From Bidens hawaiensis (Eukaryota; Streptophyta; Magnoliopsida; Asterales; Asteraceae): a stretch of DNA of 64,000 nucleotides. Both the position numbers and the translations under genes were made by a program. Under the pieces are notes generated by a model. That model was given only the letters and a program-made list of their open reading frames with translations. It was not told the DNA's origin and searched no databases. Positions 33,700-44,600 of the stretch are shown piece after piece; position 1 is the first letter of the stretch; each line of letters begins with the position of its first letter. The stretch is taken from assembly GCA_021521415.1 (NCBI GenBank), contig JAIQDT010000190.1:2480001-2544000 (forward strand), given 5' to 3'.

Positions 33700-34335
33700 T
33701 TCACAAACTCTGTTTCCTAGCACACAGTGTGCTTGGGAGCACTTTCCTAGCACAAAGTGTGCTTGGGAGCACTTTCCTAGCACAGAGTGTGCTTGGGAGC
33801 ACTTTCCTAGCACTGAGTGTACTCGGAAAGCAAAACACTTGTGATTTTTCAATTTTTCAACTAGCACAAAGTGTACTCGGAAGACATTTCCTAGCACAAA
33901 GTGTACCTGGAAAGCAAAACACTTGTGATTTTTCATTTTTTTTTCACTATCACAAAGTGTACTCGGAAGCTCTTTCCTAGCACAAAGTGTACCCGGAAAG
34001 CAAAACACTTGTGATTTTTCATTTTTTCACTATCACAAAGTGTGCTCGGAAGCTCTTTCCTAGCACAAAGTGTACCCGGAAAGCAAAACACTTGTGATTT
34101 TTCATTTTTTTTCACTATCACAAAGTGTGCTCAGAAGCTCTTTCCTAGCACAAAGTGTACCCGGAAAGCAAAACACTTGTGATTTTTCATTTTTTCACTA
34201 TCACAAAGTGTGCTCGGAAGCTCTGTCCTAGCACAAAGGGTACCCAGAAAGCAAAACACTTGTGGTTTTTCATTTTTTCTCTATCACAAAGTGTGATCGG
34301 AAGCACTTCACTAGCACAAAGTGTGATTTGGACTT
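33700..34335. repeat. tandem array, 30-bp then about 84-bp units
   Basis: Three 30-bp units (TTTCCTAGCACAAAGTGTGC type, 33713-33802) lead into about six units of 83-86 bp. Each longer unit contains two CACAAAGTGT-CTCGG/CCCGG words and GGAAAGCAAAACACTTGTG (starting near 33825, 33909, 33995, 34078, 34162 and 34246). Cys- or Leu-rich open frames across it are repeat artefacts. The CTCGG/CCCGG vocabulary recalls the SIRE-like LTR, but I could not align the array with it. Confidence 0.9.
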
Positions 34336-35079
34336 AAAGATAGTTTTCTTGAGAAGACCAACGGTATGCAAAGGGGTTACTCGACACTGGAACTTGATGT
34401 GCCCGAACCAAAAATTGTGCTTGGGCAAAACACAATCTGTGCCCGAAGCAACACTTAACCATTATCATTACACGAGAACAATCTTATATGTTCACTTTAT
34501 GCCCGGTACATCAAAAATTCATTTCTGCATCATTAGTCACTAATTTGCCTTTGCAGAACCTGCTTGAATATTCACTTTGCATTTGCTACAACAAACAATG
34601 ATAATATTGCCTTTAGTACTTGTTCATTCTTGACTTGTACCTTCTTCATACCAGTTTGTACCAACGGCAACGTTTTCCAACATACCATATCCTGTTTGTG
34701 CAGCACACTTATCAAAATCAATATCGAGCAAACAAAACCCTAATTCTTTCAGATCGAAAAACTAGTTCCGAAATCTGAAAAGAATCAATGAGCGGTATCT
34801 AGGTCATCTCGAAATAAATAAAAGAAATCTATCTTCAATCTTATCCACAGCCTTTTCAGATCTGGAAATCATCAAATGAACAGAGTTGCCCCAAAACAAG
34901 CCAAATAACACTGTTACATCAGATCTGGACCATTTTGACCAAATCATCAAATAATTTCAAAACCCCCAAAATAATTTCAACGAACATCATCATTTAACGT
35001 CCTTGGTGGACTCAAGAGCGAAATGAATCTGTTCAGCGGTTAGTTTGAACGATTCGGTAACCCATTATCTAATACCACT
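34336..35079 (-). other. probable leader of family D element
   Basis: Noncoding. Directly left of the D LTR the minus strand reads AGTGGTATTAGATAATGGG, which resembles a primer-binding site for initiator methionine tRNA (TGGTATCAGAG) with one mismatch in its first ten bases. That makes this stretch the 5' leader of a minus-strand D element. Its far end cannot be located. Confidence 0.4.
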
Positions 35080-35533
35080 TGTGTGAACCGAGCCCCGGTA
35101 CGAAAGCGTGAATAATCGGTATTAAACAACGGTGTGGAGCTCGGAACTAGAGTTAGGATCGAATCTCACTCGTATTCACTCTTGAAAGTTGTTTGGACGG
35201 ATGAGGTGTATTGGGAGAGAGCCTGATTTGATTAACAATAAATAATAGGATGAACAATTGTAATCAAAACACAAAAGATAGAAATGGTAGTATGATTATA
35301 TTTGTTGATTGATTCTCATAAAGATGAACCACTCATACATACATACAATCGATTAAGAAATCTCACACATACACAATACAGTCATTCATACTAGACAAAT
35401 GAATAAAAATATCTATTTATACTAGTCTAGCATGACTTGGTCTTCAAGCCATCCACCCTTGGTTGAGACCAAATAAGATATTTTTCACCCACAAATTAAT
35501 TTGATGCGTCGGTCTAAAATATAAGTTCCAACA
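35080..35533 (-). repeat. family D 5' LTR inside copia B LTR (right copy)
   Basis: 454 bp, TGTGTGAACCGAGCC to GTTCCAACA, then TCTTG (35534-35538). Same family and same target site as the solo LTR at 4548-5079, but without its 66-bp and 12-bp extra segments. Internal D sequence lies to the left, so this copy was not reduced to a solo LTR at this end. Confidence 0.75.
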
Positions 35534-35915
35534 TCTTGTTTCTTTTCTCTCCATTAGGAGCCGAGAACAACAAGAAGAAAAAGAACAAAAGGGTTTGTTC
35601 TTGCACCAAGTGTTAGGAGCCTCGCAACCAAGGTGTTTGTTGGAGCTCGTTGGGTTTACAAGCTTGAGGTTTCCTCCTTTGGAAGCTCGTCATTCAACCT
35701 CATTCATCCCTTTCATTCTCGGATTTGAAGGTATGTATGTTAACACCCTATGGTTGTTTTGTGATAGCATGCACGTCGTATATGGATCCTGAATTGGGTT
35801 TAACATAAACGGGTTTATGTGTAATTGTTAAACAAGATTTAAAACTTTATTTCCGCTGCGTTTTTCCTTAATAAATGGTTATTTTGGACTTTGATAATCT
35901 TGCTAAAACCACACA
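35534..35915 (+). repeat. copia B LTR (right copy), 3' portion
   Basis: Matches 5080-5461 of the left B LTR with scattered differences, up to ACACA just before ATGGCATCAAGAGCC. The 5' portion is not present to the left of the D sequence. Confidence 0.8.
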
Positions 35916-37161
35916 ATGGCATCAAGAGCCGCTTATACGGATACATGCTTCATAGATCTAAAATTTTCGGGTTTTATGGTATGGTTCACCATATAGCCGA
36001 AAGTTTTTTGTTTATTGGAATTGTTACCCCTTGGTTACTAAATGTTATACTTTACATGCATGTGATAATCTTGAAGAATTAAGTCATTTGGATGATTAAT
36101 TATTTTGTTTGGACAATACCCGAAACTTTTGGTTTTGTTTCTCTTGGCCGAAAGTTTCATGGGTAAGAAGGGAACCATTTTTGGTCTTCTAAGACCTTAC
36201 GTATTTGGATGTGCATTTGGATGTTCATAACCTAGCCATGACCTTTGGATGTGTGTTTGTGTTGGGATTTTTTCAATATTCAATTTGGTTGTAATATTAT
36301 TTTATTTGGGTTTGTAATCTATTTATTTATTTCATATTAGTTTGTAATAATAAGTAGATTAGTTGTATTTCTTTTACTAGAGAAAAATGTATTAAGATAT
36401 ATTTTTTTTGTAAAAGAAGATGCAACCAAGTTACTTTTTTTGTTTTGGGCCTTAATTTACCTCTTAGTCCAAGATGGGATTAAAGCCCAATGGCCAAAAC
36501 TTAAGCATGGAGGCCCCAAATAGCTAGGAGCTGAAGTTGGAGCCCAAATGGAAGCCCAAATAAAGTGGAAGAGTCACAACACAAGGTGGACAGTTGAAGC
36601 ATATGGATGCGGGATCAAGTGGGAGTTCACCAACACATGCCTTGTGTCATTCTCGCCCCTTAGGAGAGACCTTTTGGCACACTTGTTTCGGTCAACAAGT
36701 GTTGTCATTCTAGGTGGTTATGGTTATGGACTTGTGTTTGTATTTTATACTTGTGTAGTTGATTTATGTTTATTGTTTTATCATGTTTGGATGTTAACAA
36801 TTAAAATCGACAACTAGCATAACAGTGATTCCTTTGAAATTATTAAGTGATAACATTGGTTTTATTAACTATTAATGATTTCATAATAAAATGGGTTTAT
36901 TTAAAGGATTTTGAAAATTGGTTTTCAAAGGTACCATACATTTGAATGCATGCAAATGGAAGGTACATTAAATAGTTTTCCAATCTAGAATTTTTGAAAA
37001 CTAAAATCCCTTTTAAAACAAGTTGAACACCATCCTTTTATACGACACTTAAGTCACTTGTAGACCTTGATGTGGGTAATGGTCACCTAACCACATTTAA
37101 GAAAACTTGTGATCTTAATTTGGTTTTACAATACTTTTGGAATGAGGGTCACCTAACCACT
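35916..37161 (+). other. copia B primer-binding region and leader, left part
   Basis: Begins with ATGGCATCAAGAGCC, a mutated primer-binding site. The leader resembles that of copia C (for example the ACTTGTTTCGG-CAACAAGT area and GGTCACCTAACCA repeats at about 37081 and 37148). No ORF. It is interrupted at 37161 by gypsy2 and continues at 57665. Confidence 0.7.
37157..37161. repeat. target duplication of gypsy2, left copy
   Basis: CCACT, repeated at 57660-57664. The uninterrupted wording CCTAACCACTTGTATG survives in the copia C leader (near 50135). Confidence 0.95.
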
Positions 37162-37777
37162 TGTAACGATTCCGGCAAATTCAGGTATACCCTAGCCGGA
37201 ATATACCATTTATGTGTTATTTAATTCTAAATATATGAATTATAATGTGTTTGTACGAGTATATAAGATTCCCAGTACGAATTATACTCGAATGTACAGT
37301 TAGTCGTATTGGAATTACGATTAACCGATGAACGGTTATTGAAACCCGAACGAATCGGAGATTACGTCATAGATGAAATATATGATGTTTAGTAAGGTTT
37401 ACGAAGTATTAAGGCTTCGGGATAAGTGAATTATAGCACAGAAAAAGGATTTCGATTTATTAGTACGTCGGTACATTAAACGAAACCTTTAACATCAAAC
37501 CAAGCAAGAGACGATCGATCAAGCCGAAAAAGATGCACAATGACCGACAATATGATGTGTTGAGTCAATAAATGTCATGGTTTAAGTTTTTAAAGATTTT
37601 AAATCGGTTTTATATAAATTTTATTTTTAAGCCGAAAAACGACCGTTTTAGCCTCGTTTTAAGCCGAATTAAGTGTTTAACCGAAAAACGAACTGAACCA
37701 GATTATCCACAACATTATCCGAATTACACAATCCAAATGTGTGGCCATGGTTGGAGATGTGGGCCCCCCCACACATA

Positions 37778-37797
37778 CATGGACCGATCGGTCCATG
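37778..37797. repeat. perfect 20-bp palindrome
   Basis: CATGGACCGATCGGTCCATG, about 50 bp before the pyrimidine-rich presumed start region, and kept in the 3' LTR at 46963-46982. Could be a protein-binding site or cruciform. Confidence 0.95.
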
Positions 37798-39288
37798 GGT
37801 ACACACACACACACTTCATTTTCTTTTTTCTACATTCCAACTCTCCAAATCCTCTCAACCCTTTACACATTCATCCAACCTCCTTTGATTTATACCAAGA
37901 AACCGAGGTAAAGATCGGATTATAGTCGTGTTCATCGTCTTTTTCTCGAGTCATTTACAAGAAAATGAGGTTTCAAGGGAAAAATGGGTGAAAACCCGAG
38001 ATGAAACCGATTCTTGCATGATCAAGTGATGTATACAAGTTATACAAGGGATCTTGGTCCAAGAAAGGAGTTAAAAGAGTCAAAAACGAATTTTTACGGT
38101 TAAAACCTTTGTTTTGATGTCTTAACCGAAACCATGAAAGAAATGGCTTGATTGTGGGTATAACTTGCTTGGTGTGGTGTTATTGTGCTTGTAGGTGTTG
38201 TAGCTAGTTGCTAGCAAAGGCTAGAAAGCAAGATCTTTGCGATCTAAAGCTAGAAACACAAGGTAGTTCGGTTTTCGTATGATTTGTAAGATTTGGACAG
38301 ATTGTGGTAGACTTAGAGTTGAGTCACGAAATTTCACAGAGATGATCTACACATGAAAATATGAGATCTGTGAAATTTTGGTAATTTTTGGTAAAGGATG
38401 AATATTTGGTGAATTTAATGCTCGGTTTTGGCTAAAAATGGTGAAAAATAGCTAAACATCATGAAAAATTCTGGAAAAATTTAGATAAACTTTTAATAGC
38501 ATTTAAAAGTCACACACAAAATTTCAGGTCCATTGGAGAAGTCTAAGTAGGCTTTTCGGTAAAACGAGTTCTAGGGTGTTCTAGCTCGGTTTTGGTGAAA
38601 ATAGCATGAAAAATTAGTTTTTGGTTCTGTAAAAATTACTGGGAACTATATGGATGGTAGTAGTCATCCCAGAAAAATTTGGGATTTTTCTAAGGTCGTT
38701 TGGAATTTTCGACATATTTGGTGTTTAAATGACGTTTAAAAATAGATAAATAAATGTTAAATATAAAAATTAATTCTGGAAATATTTTTATAAAATTCCT
38801 TACTGTCAAAAACTGATTTGTGCAAAATTTCAAGATCCGAGACTAAACGGATAATTATTTGTGCTAAACAGAACATAAAAACAAACTTTTAAAGCTTAAA
38901 ACGCGTAAACCGGCAAAGTTCGCCTAAGCGAGCTGACTGGTGCATAAAAACCCTAAAAATAGACTATTTTCATGAAACTAAGTAAAAATAAATCATCCGA
39001 AAGTAATTCGGATGATTTGGGTAATTTTACCCGATTTAGTCGTTTCCGGTATATTAAAGACGGAAACGGGCCCCGCGGCCAAACGGGGTGTCTAAACCGA
39101 GCTCTAATTTCACCACTTTAATTAAAATATCAATAACAACTATTTTCGGGTCGTATGTGGCCAAACTCATTTTTGAAAACATAAAGACGAATAAACGTGC
39201 TAGGCACGCAAAACGAGAAAACAAACTAAGAGTAGTTTTGACTAAAGAACTCTAAGTGATATCACAATCTAAGTCCTGAGAAGTGTAT

Positions 39289-39350
39289 CGGGGTTAACAT
39301 TGTCCCCGGATCGTGTACGGTACTGGGTTAACAGTGTCCCCGGACGTACC
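39289..39350 (+). repeat. two hairpins with GTTAACA loop in gypsy2 leader
   Basis: First: CGGGG, loop TTAACATTGT, CCCCG (39289-39308). Second: CTGGG, loop TTAACAGTGT, CCCCGG, with GTAC words outside (about 39316-39350). Same loop wording as the array further on, but with different stems. Confidence 0.75.
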
Positions 39351-39465
39351 GGTTAACACGAATTTAAGTTATATTAATAGAAATTGTGTAGTAACGACTT
39401 AGGGATCGAATTACAGATCCGGACAGGTAGCCGTGCCAGTATCACATCTCTGCTCACCAAAAAAG

Positions 39466-40011
39466 GTGAGTTTCACGAGCCCCTTTTTATTGAACTGTTT
39501 TAAATATTTTCCCGGGGCGGAAAGCATTTTTTTTTATTAAAGTGTTTAAGTACATGCCGATCGCATGGAAATGAATGTATTTATATAATGTTTATTGTAC
39601 GGGAATCGTACGGTAATGTATTGAGATGGTAATTGTCTGAGTTGCTAATATTGTAAGACCCGAAATAGTGTTCTGGGTTAACAGTGTCCCCAGAGGTTAT
39701 TAAAAGTATTTCTGGGTTAACAGTGTCCCCAGAGGCTATTAAATGTATTTCTGGGTTAACAGTGCCCCCAGAGGTTATTAAATGTATTTCTGGGTTAACA
39801 GTGTCCCTAGAGGTTATTAAATGTGCTTCTGGGTTAACAGTGTCCCCAGGGTTATTAAATGTGTTTCTGGGTTAACAGAGTTTTCACTTGTAGGCTCAGC
39901 ATAATTACATCATTGATTTATGATTATTAAAATGATTTGTCATGGTTTATTTAAATTAGTGAAACTCACCAACTATTCGTAGTTGACCCGTTTTCTTTAC
40001 ATGCTTTCTAG
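39466..40011 (+). other. probable intron in gypsy2 leader
   Basis: Donor AAAAG/GTGAGTT at 39466; branch-like TTGAC near 39983; acceptor GCTTTCTAG/G ending at 40011. Same order and similar context as in gypsy1 (GTAGTTGAC upstream, ACATG just before the pyrimidine stretch). A second donor-like GAG/GTAAAG sits near 37909, with a gypsy1 counterpart TCG/GTAAGA near 20941. Unverified by RNA. Confidence 0.55.
39671..39878 (+). repeat. 39-bp hairpin repeat array
   Basis: Five units and a partial sixth. Each unit can fold as TCTGGG, loop TTAACAGTGTC, CCCAGA, followed by an AT-rich spacer. Recurs in the 3' LTR at about 57059-57265. An open frame across it is only the repeat translated. Confidence 0.9.
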
Positions 40012-40277
40012 GTACACCCAAATTGGAATGAGAGATACGTGCTTGATGATGTGTGCTATTTTGTGGAAGCTTAAGAGTCTATATTTTGTTTTAAACATGT
40101 TAACGTACTATTGGTAAAACTTATGTGATAACGCCTAGTCGGTAACGAATCTCGGAACAATGTAATACGTTTAAATTATTGTAGTGGTGTTTTCTTTATA
40201 AGCAATGCTGTTGATATCAGATGTGTCTGTTGCATCCCGTGTACGTTTCCGCTGCGGTTACGGGGTGTTACAGAACT

Positions 40278-40290
40278 TGGTATCAGAGCC
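40278..40290 (+). promoter_or_regulatory. gypsy2 primer-binding site
   Basis: TGGTATCAGAGCC, complementary to initiator methionine tRNA, five bases after the LTR end. Confidence 0.95.
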
Positions 40291-40659
40291 ATTGGTTATA
40301 AAGAATTAGGATGTCTTTAAAAGATACCTAAAATATAACCAGTAGCTCAAGTGTTATAGGATCTGAATATCAACTAATAATTTATTGTGACGAGGTCTGG
40401 ATGAACTTGGATGGACAAGTGGGTTATTATGGGCCGGAACATAATAACGGACTTGTCCGCACGAGGGAATTCAGGGGAAGTCACGGGGGACATTAATAGG
40501 TAAAATTGGCAACATATGTGCAAATATATGATAATATTGTGTGTGGTCAAGTTGTATAAGTAAGTGTATATTAATTTGATTATGATTTACACTATGGAAA
40601 GAACTATATGTTTGTTAAATTGTGTGCAGGTTAGAATATCAAGAACACCTAGTGTATCG

Positions 40660-41235
40660 ATGGAGGAGGACCCGGAGGAAGTCAGCTCCGGGAACTCTGG
40701 GAGCCTCCCCGTTTCATCCAGCTCTGAGCCTAGCGAGGCTAGTGTTAGGAGCTCTAGCCAGTCCTCCCCAGCCAGGATTGCTAGATCTCCTACCCCACCC
40801 GCACCACAGGCCTTCCCTGTCCCGCCCGGATTCGGACCCAGCCTCACGGCGCGGATCAGTGTCCCACGTGTCCCACCTACCTCGCCCCCACCCAGACCTG
40901 CTACCCGCAGGGGCGAGTCCTCCCGCTCCCAGCCCGAGCCTGTGACTCCACCTGTGTGGGGTCTCCCCAGGCAGGAGAGGGATGCGGCGGCGTGGCTACG
41001 AGTGCTCACCGAACAGGTGAATGAGCACTCCGCCGCCTTGACGGTGGGGGTACAGAGGCGGATGTACCTAGGGGACTGCATACTGGACCACCAGTATGCG
41101 ATTTCGCAGCTGAAGAGGGAGTGCTCATACTCCCAGTGGATGATCGGCCGGATGGAGACGCGGATCCGGGTTATGCTGGCTGTGATGGTGGTGTTGGTGG
41201 TGGTGTTGGTGGGTTTGGTATACCACCGTGTTTAG
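40660..41235 (+). CDS. extra ORF upstream of gag, predicted tail-anchored protein
   Basis: 191 residues from the ATG of MEEDPEE. I prefer this start because an in-frame ATG 32 codons earlier precedes an intron-acceptor-like TTGTGTGCAG/G at 40629. The first half is Ser/Pro-rich and probably disordered. The middle (about 105-160) is helical and charged (QERDAAAWLRVLTEQVNEHS). The C-terminus has a strongly hydrophobic run of about 20 residues (VMLAVMVVLVVVLVGLVY) and then only HRV, the pattern of a tail-anchored membrane protein. It is much more GC-rich than the flanking gag-pol. It lies between primer-binding site and gag, where gypsy1 has only 224 bp. No family recognised. It could be Gag-assisting, envelope-like or captured host sequence; none is shown. 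Confidence 0.6.
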   Translation: MEEDPEEVSSGNSGSLPVSSSSEPSEASVRSSSQSSPARIARSPTPPAPQAFPVPPGFGPSLTARISVPRVPPTSPPPRPATRRGESSRSQPEPVTPPVWGLPRQERDAAAWLRVLTEQVNEHSAALTVGVQRRMYLGDCILDHQYAISQLKRECSYSQWMIGRMETRIRVMLAVMVVLVVVLVGLVYHRV

Positions 41236-41602
41236 TTGTGTTAGGATGGGAGTAGACAGGGACCGCTTTTTGATACTCTGTGTAAGCAGTTAGTGGTGAT
41301 GCTAACATAGAGTGAATCTTGGGTAGTTATAATACAACCACTGGCCCTTAGGGGGTCTCTTTTGGGGCATATCGTTATAGATACTTTTGGGTATCATTCA
41401 AGCACTGACCCATTGTGGGTTATGTCGAGATGATGCCGACATAGGCCCTATGTAGGAAAACTTAACTTATGTAATGATGACAGGAAACGTATGTGAACTG
41501 ATATGGATGTAAAATGTACTAATGTTTATTAAATGGAATGTTTGTTGTGTTTTATGATTGGGACTTGTATTAATTATATATATTTTCTTGATCTTGTGTA
41601 GA
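41236..41602 (+). other. spacer between extra ORF and gag-pol
   Basis: No ORF. Ends with an acceptor-like CTTGATCTTGTGTAG/A directly before the gag-pol ATG, so gag-pol could be expressed from a spliced RNA that removes the extra ORF. Confidence 0.5.
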
Positions 41603-44600
41603 ATGACACCAAAACGTTCAGCCCAATTGTCGGAAGTGGACGTGAGCCGTTTGATTGGTCAACAGTTAGAGGCGGCGATACCGGATATAGTATCGCGCAT
41701 CGCCGCCAGTATTAACAATTCGACCAATCCAGCCCCTCCGAGCAATCAAACGACCACCAATAATGACGGGGAACAAAATGTTAATCCTCCACAGAATGAT
41801 AACACGATTCCGAGTAATGACGCACCGCCTAGGGTGGTCGTTACAGACAGTAATGGCCCTATACCTACGGTAGAGACGAACCGTACTGAACCGATTCGTG
41901 CATCCAGTGGATGTTCGATCAAAGACTTTATGTTGTGCAAACCTCTAGAGTTTAGCGGGTCTGAAGGACCCAATGGGTTGGTTAAGTGGATGGAGAAAAT
42001 AGAATCCGTTGTGAATATCAGCAACTGCCCCGAGGATTGTGTTGTTAAGTATGCTACCTGCACATTCACGGACCATGCGTTGACATGGTGGAACACGATA
42101 GTGCAGACCCGGGGTCAGGTGGCGACAAACCGCATGACCTGGACAGAGCTCAAGGCTCTTGTACTGGAACATTTCTGCCCGAAAAACGAATTGCAAAAAT
42201 TAGAAAATGAATTGTGGAACCTGGAGATGCAGGGGGCAGACCATTTGGGTTATACGAACCGGTTTAATGAGTTGTCGCGATTGGTACCATGGTTGGTCAC
42301 CCCAGAGTCGAAGAGGGTTGAGCGTTATATTTGGGGGCTAACTCCAGTTGTAAGGAGTATAGTCAATTCTGGGGGACACCAGACGTATGAGGGTGCGGTG
42401 ACGCAAGCTGGTATCGTCACGTATGATTTCCTAAGGAGCGGGTCACTGAAGGTGGCGGGAGAGTCCGCTGGGGGAAAGCGGGGTACACATGATCATAGGA
42501 TCCAGGAAAAGCAGCAAGGTAAACGTGCTAGGCCCACTGCCCAGAACTACGCCATGACTAGTTCAGGCGGAAGGCAAGAACCGCAGAAGGGAACGTTTCC
42601 TAAGTGTGGGAAATGCGGTTACCACCATGGTGGCATGTGCAAAGAAGTGGTGTGCCACCGGTGCGGCAGGATTGGGCACTACGCACCGAGTTGTAGGACA
42701 AACCTGAACAACTTGAACCGGCAACCGCAACCTATCCGTGCCCAGCCATTTAGGACCCAATCAGCCCGACAACAAAACCCACAAGGAAATCAAGTGATGA
42801 CCACCAGTCGTGCTTGCTTTGAATGCGGTGGCACAGATCACTTCAAGAGAAACTGTCCGAAGCTGAACCAGGGAGGAAATGGGCGGCAACCCACGGGTCA
42901 GGCATCGTCGTCCAATCCGGCGCGAGGCCGAGCATTTGTGATGGGGGCGAACGAAGCACGCCAGGACCCCAGCGTAGTGACAGGTACATTTCTCGTCTCT
43001 GATCATTACGCTTCTGTATTATTTGATACGGGCGCCGATAGAAGTTTTGTCTCCGTTAGATTCCTGTCGATAGCAAACCTCCCAATTGGTGAAACCATAG
43101 AACCTTACACCGTAGAAGTCGCTAACGGTAAAACCATGATAGTTAATCAGATAGTTCGAAATTGCCCTTTTATTCTGAACGATCAACCCCTTCCGATTGA
43201 CTTGTTACCGGTAGAATTGGGTAGTTTTGACGTGATAGTGGGAATGGATTGGTTAGCACGTAACAAAGTAGAAATAAACTGTGAAAAGAAAATCGTCAAG
43301 ATCCGGGTGTCGGATGACGAAGAGATATTAGTGCAAGGAGAAAAGTCAGGCACCATGATACCATTTATATCCCACCTCAAGGTGTTAAAATACATACGCC
43401 AAGGATGCGTGGCGTATCTAGCAAGCTTGACAGCCACTGATTCTGAGGAGAAAAGGGTGGATGATATTCCAGTGGTACGCGAATTTCCACAAGTCTTCCC
43501 AGAAGAACTTCCTGGATTACCGCCAACCCGACAGGTCGAATTCAGAATCGATCTATTACCTCAAGCTGGCCCTGTTGCTAAGGCACCCTACCGACTTGCA
43601 CCATCAGAGATGCAAGAATTATCCAACCAATTGCAAGAATTGTTGGATAAAGGATTTATACGTCCTAGTTATTCCCCGTGGGGTGCACCGGTACTATTCG
43701 TGAAAAAGAAGGACGGAAGCCTTAGAATGTGCATTGATTACAGGGAGCTGAACAAGTTGACAATCAAAAATAGGTATCCTCTCCCCCGAATCGATGATCT
43801 GTTCGACCAGCTACAAGGTGCGAGCTACTTCTCAAAAATAGATCTTAGATCGGGATACCATCAGGTTAGAATCCAGGAGGAGGATATCCCAAAAACCGCA
43901 TTCCGGACTCGCTACGGTCATTACGAGTTCTTAGTTATGCCTTTTGGGCTAACAAATGCGCCAGCAGTGTTCATGGATCTCATGAATCGAGTCTGTAAAC
44001 CCTACCTCGATAAATTCGTCATTGTGTTTATTGACGATATTTTGATATACTCGAAGAGTAAAGAAGATCACGAGCAACACTTGAGATCAATTTTAGAGCT
44101 TCTAAACCAGGAGAAGTTGTACGCAAAATTCTCCAAGTGTAACTTCTGGTTACAAGAAGTGCAATTCCTTGGTCACGTCATAAACCATCAAGGAATACAC
44201 GTTGATCCAAGTAAGGTTGAAGCAGTTAAGAATTGGCAAGCGCCTAAATCGCCAAAGGAAATCCGCCAATTCTTAGGCTTAGCTGGATATTATCGTCGAT
44301 TTATAGAAAACTTTTCTAGCATTGCCCAACCTTTAACCCTTCTGACCCAAAAAGATCAAAAGTATGAATGGGGTGAAGAGCAGGAAACGGCGTTTCAAAC
44401 GATAAAACAAAGATTGTGCCAATTGCCGATCTTAAGTCTCCCCGACGGAGACGATGGTTTTGTCGTGTATTGTGACGCATCCCGGAGAGGGTTAGGATGC
44501 GTGTTGATGCAAAATAATAAGGTTATAGCCTATGCTTCTCGACAGTTAAAAATACACGAGAAAAATTACACTACTCATGACTTAGAACTGGGAGCAGTTA

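Larger units (their letters stand above)
37162..40272 (+). repeat. gypsy2 5' LTR
   Basis: TGTAACGATTCC at the start, GGGGTGTTACA at the end. Contains a 20-bp palindrome (37778-37797), a pyrimidine-rich probable transcription start area (37830-37890), two GTTAACA-loop hairpins (39289-39350), a probable intron (39466-40011) and a 39-bp hairpin repeat array inside that intron. Confidence 0.95.

Noticed and set aside
33604..34121. Open frames with repeated VLGKCSQAH and similar peptides, on both strands
   Set aside because: Direct products of the 30-bp and 84-bp tandem repeats. No start context or conserved domain.
33700..34335. Regularly spaced repeats resembling a CRISPR array
   Set aside because: Whole units repeat without unique spacers, and the window is plant nuclear DNA.
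39684..39875. 63-codon open frame with repeated ISGLTVSPE
   Set aside because: The 39-bp repeat (13 codons) stays open by length alone. Explained by the repeat.
40587..41081. 164-codon minus-strand ORF opposite the gypsy2 extra ORF
   Set aside because: Antisense shadow of a GC-rich coding stretch. The plus frame has the membrane segment and better context.
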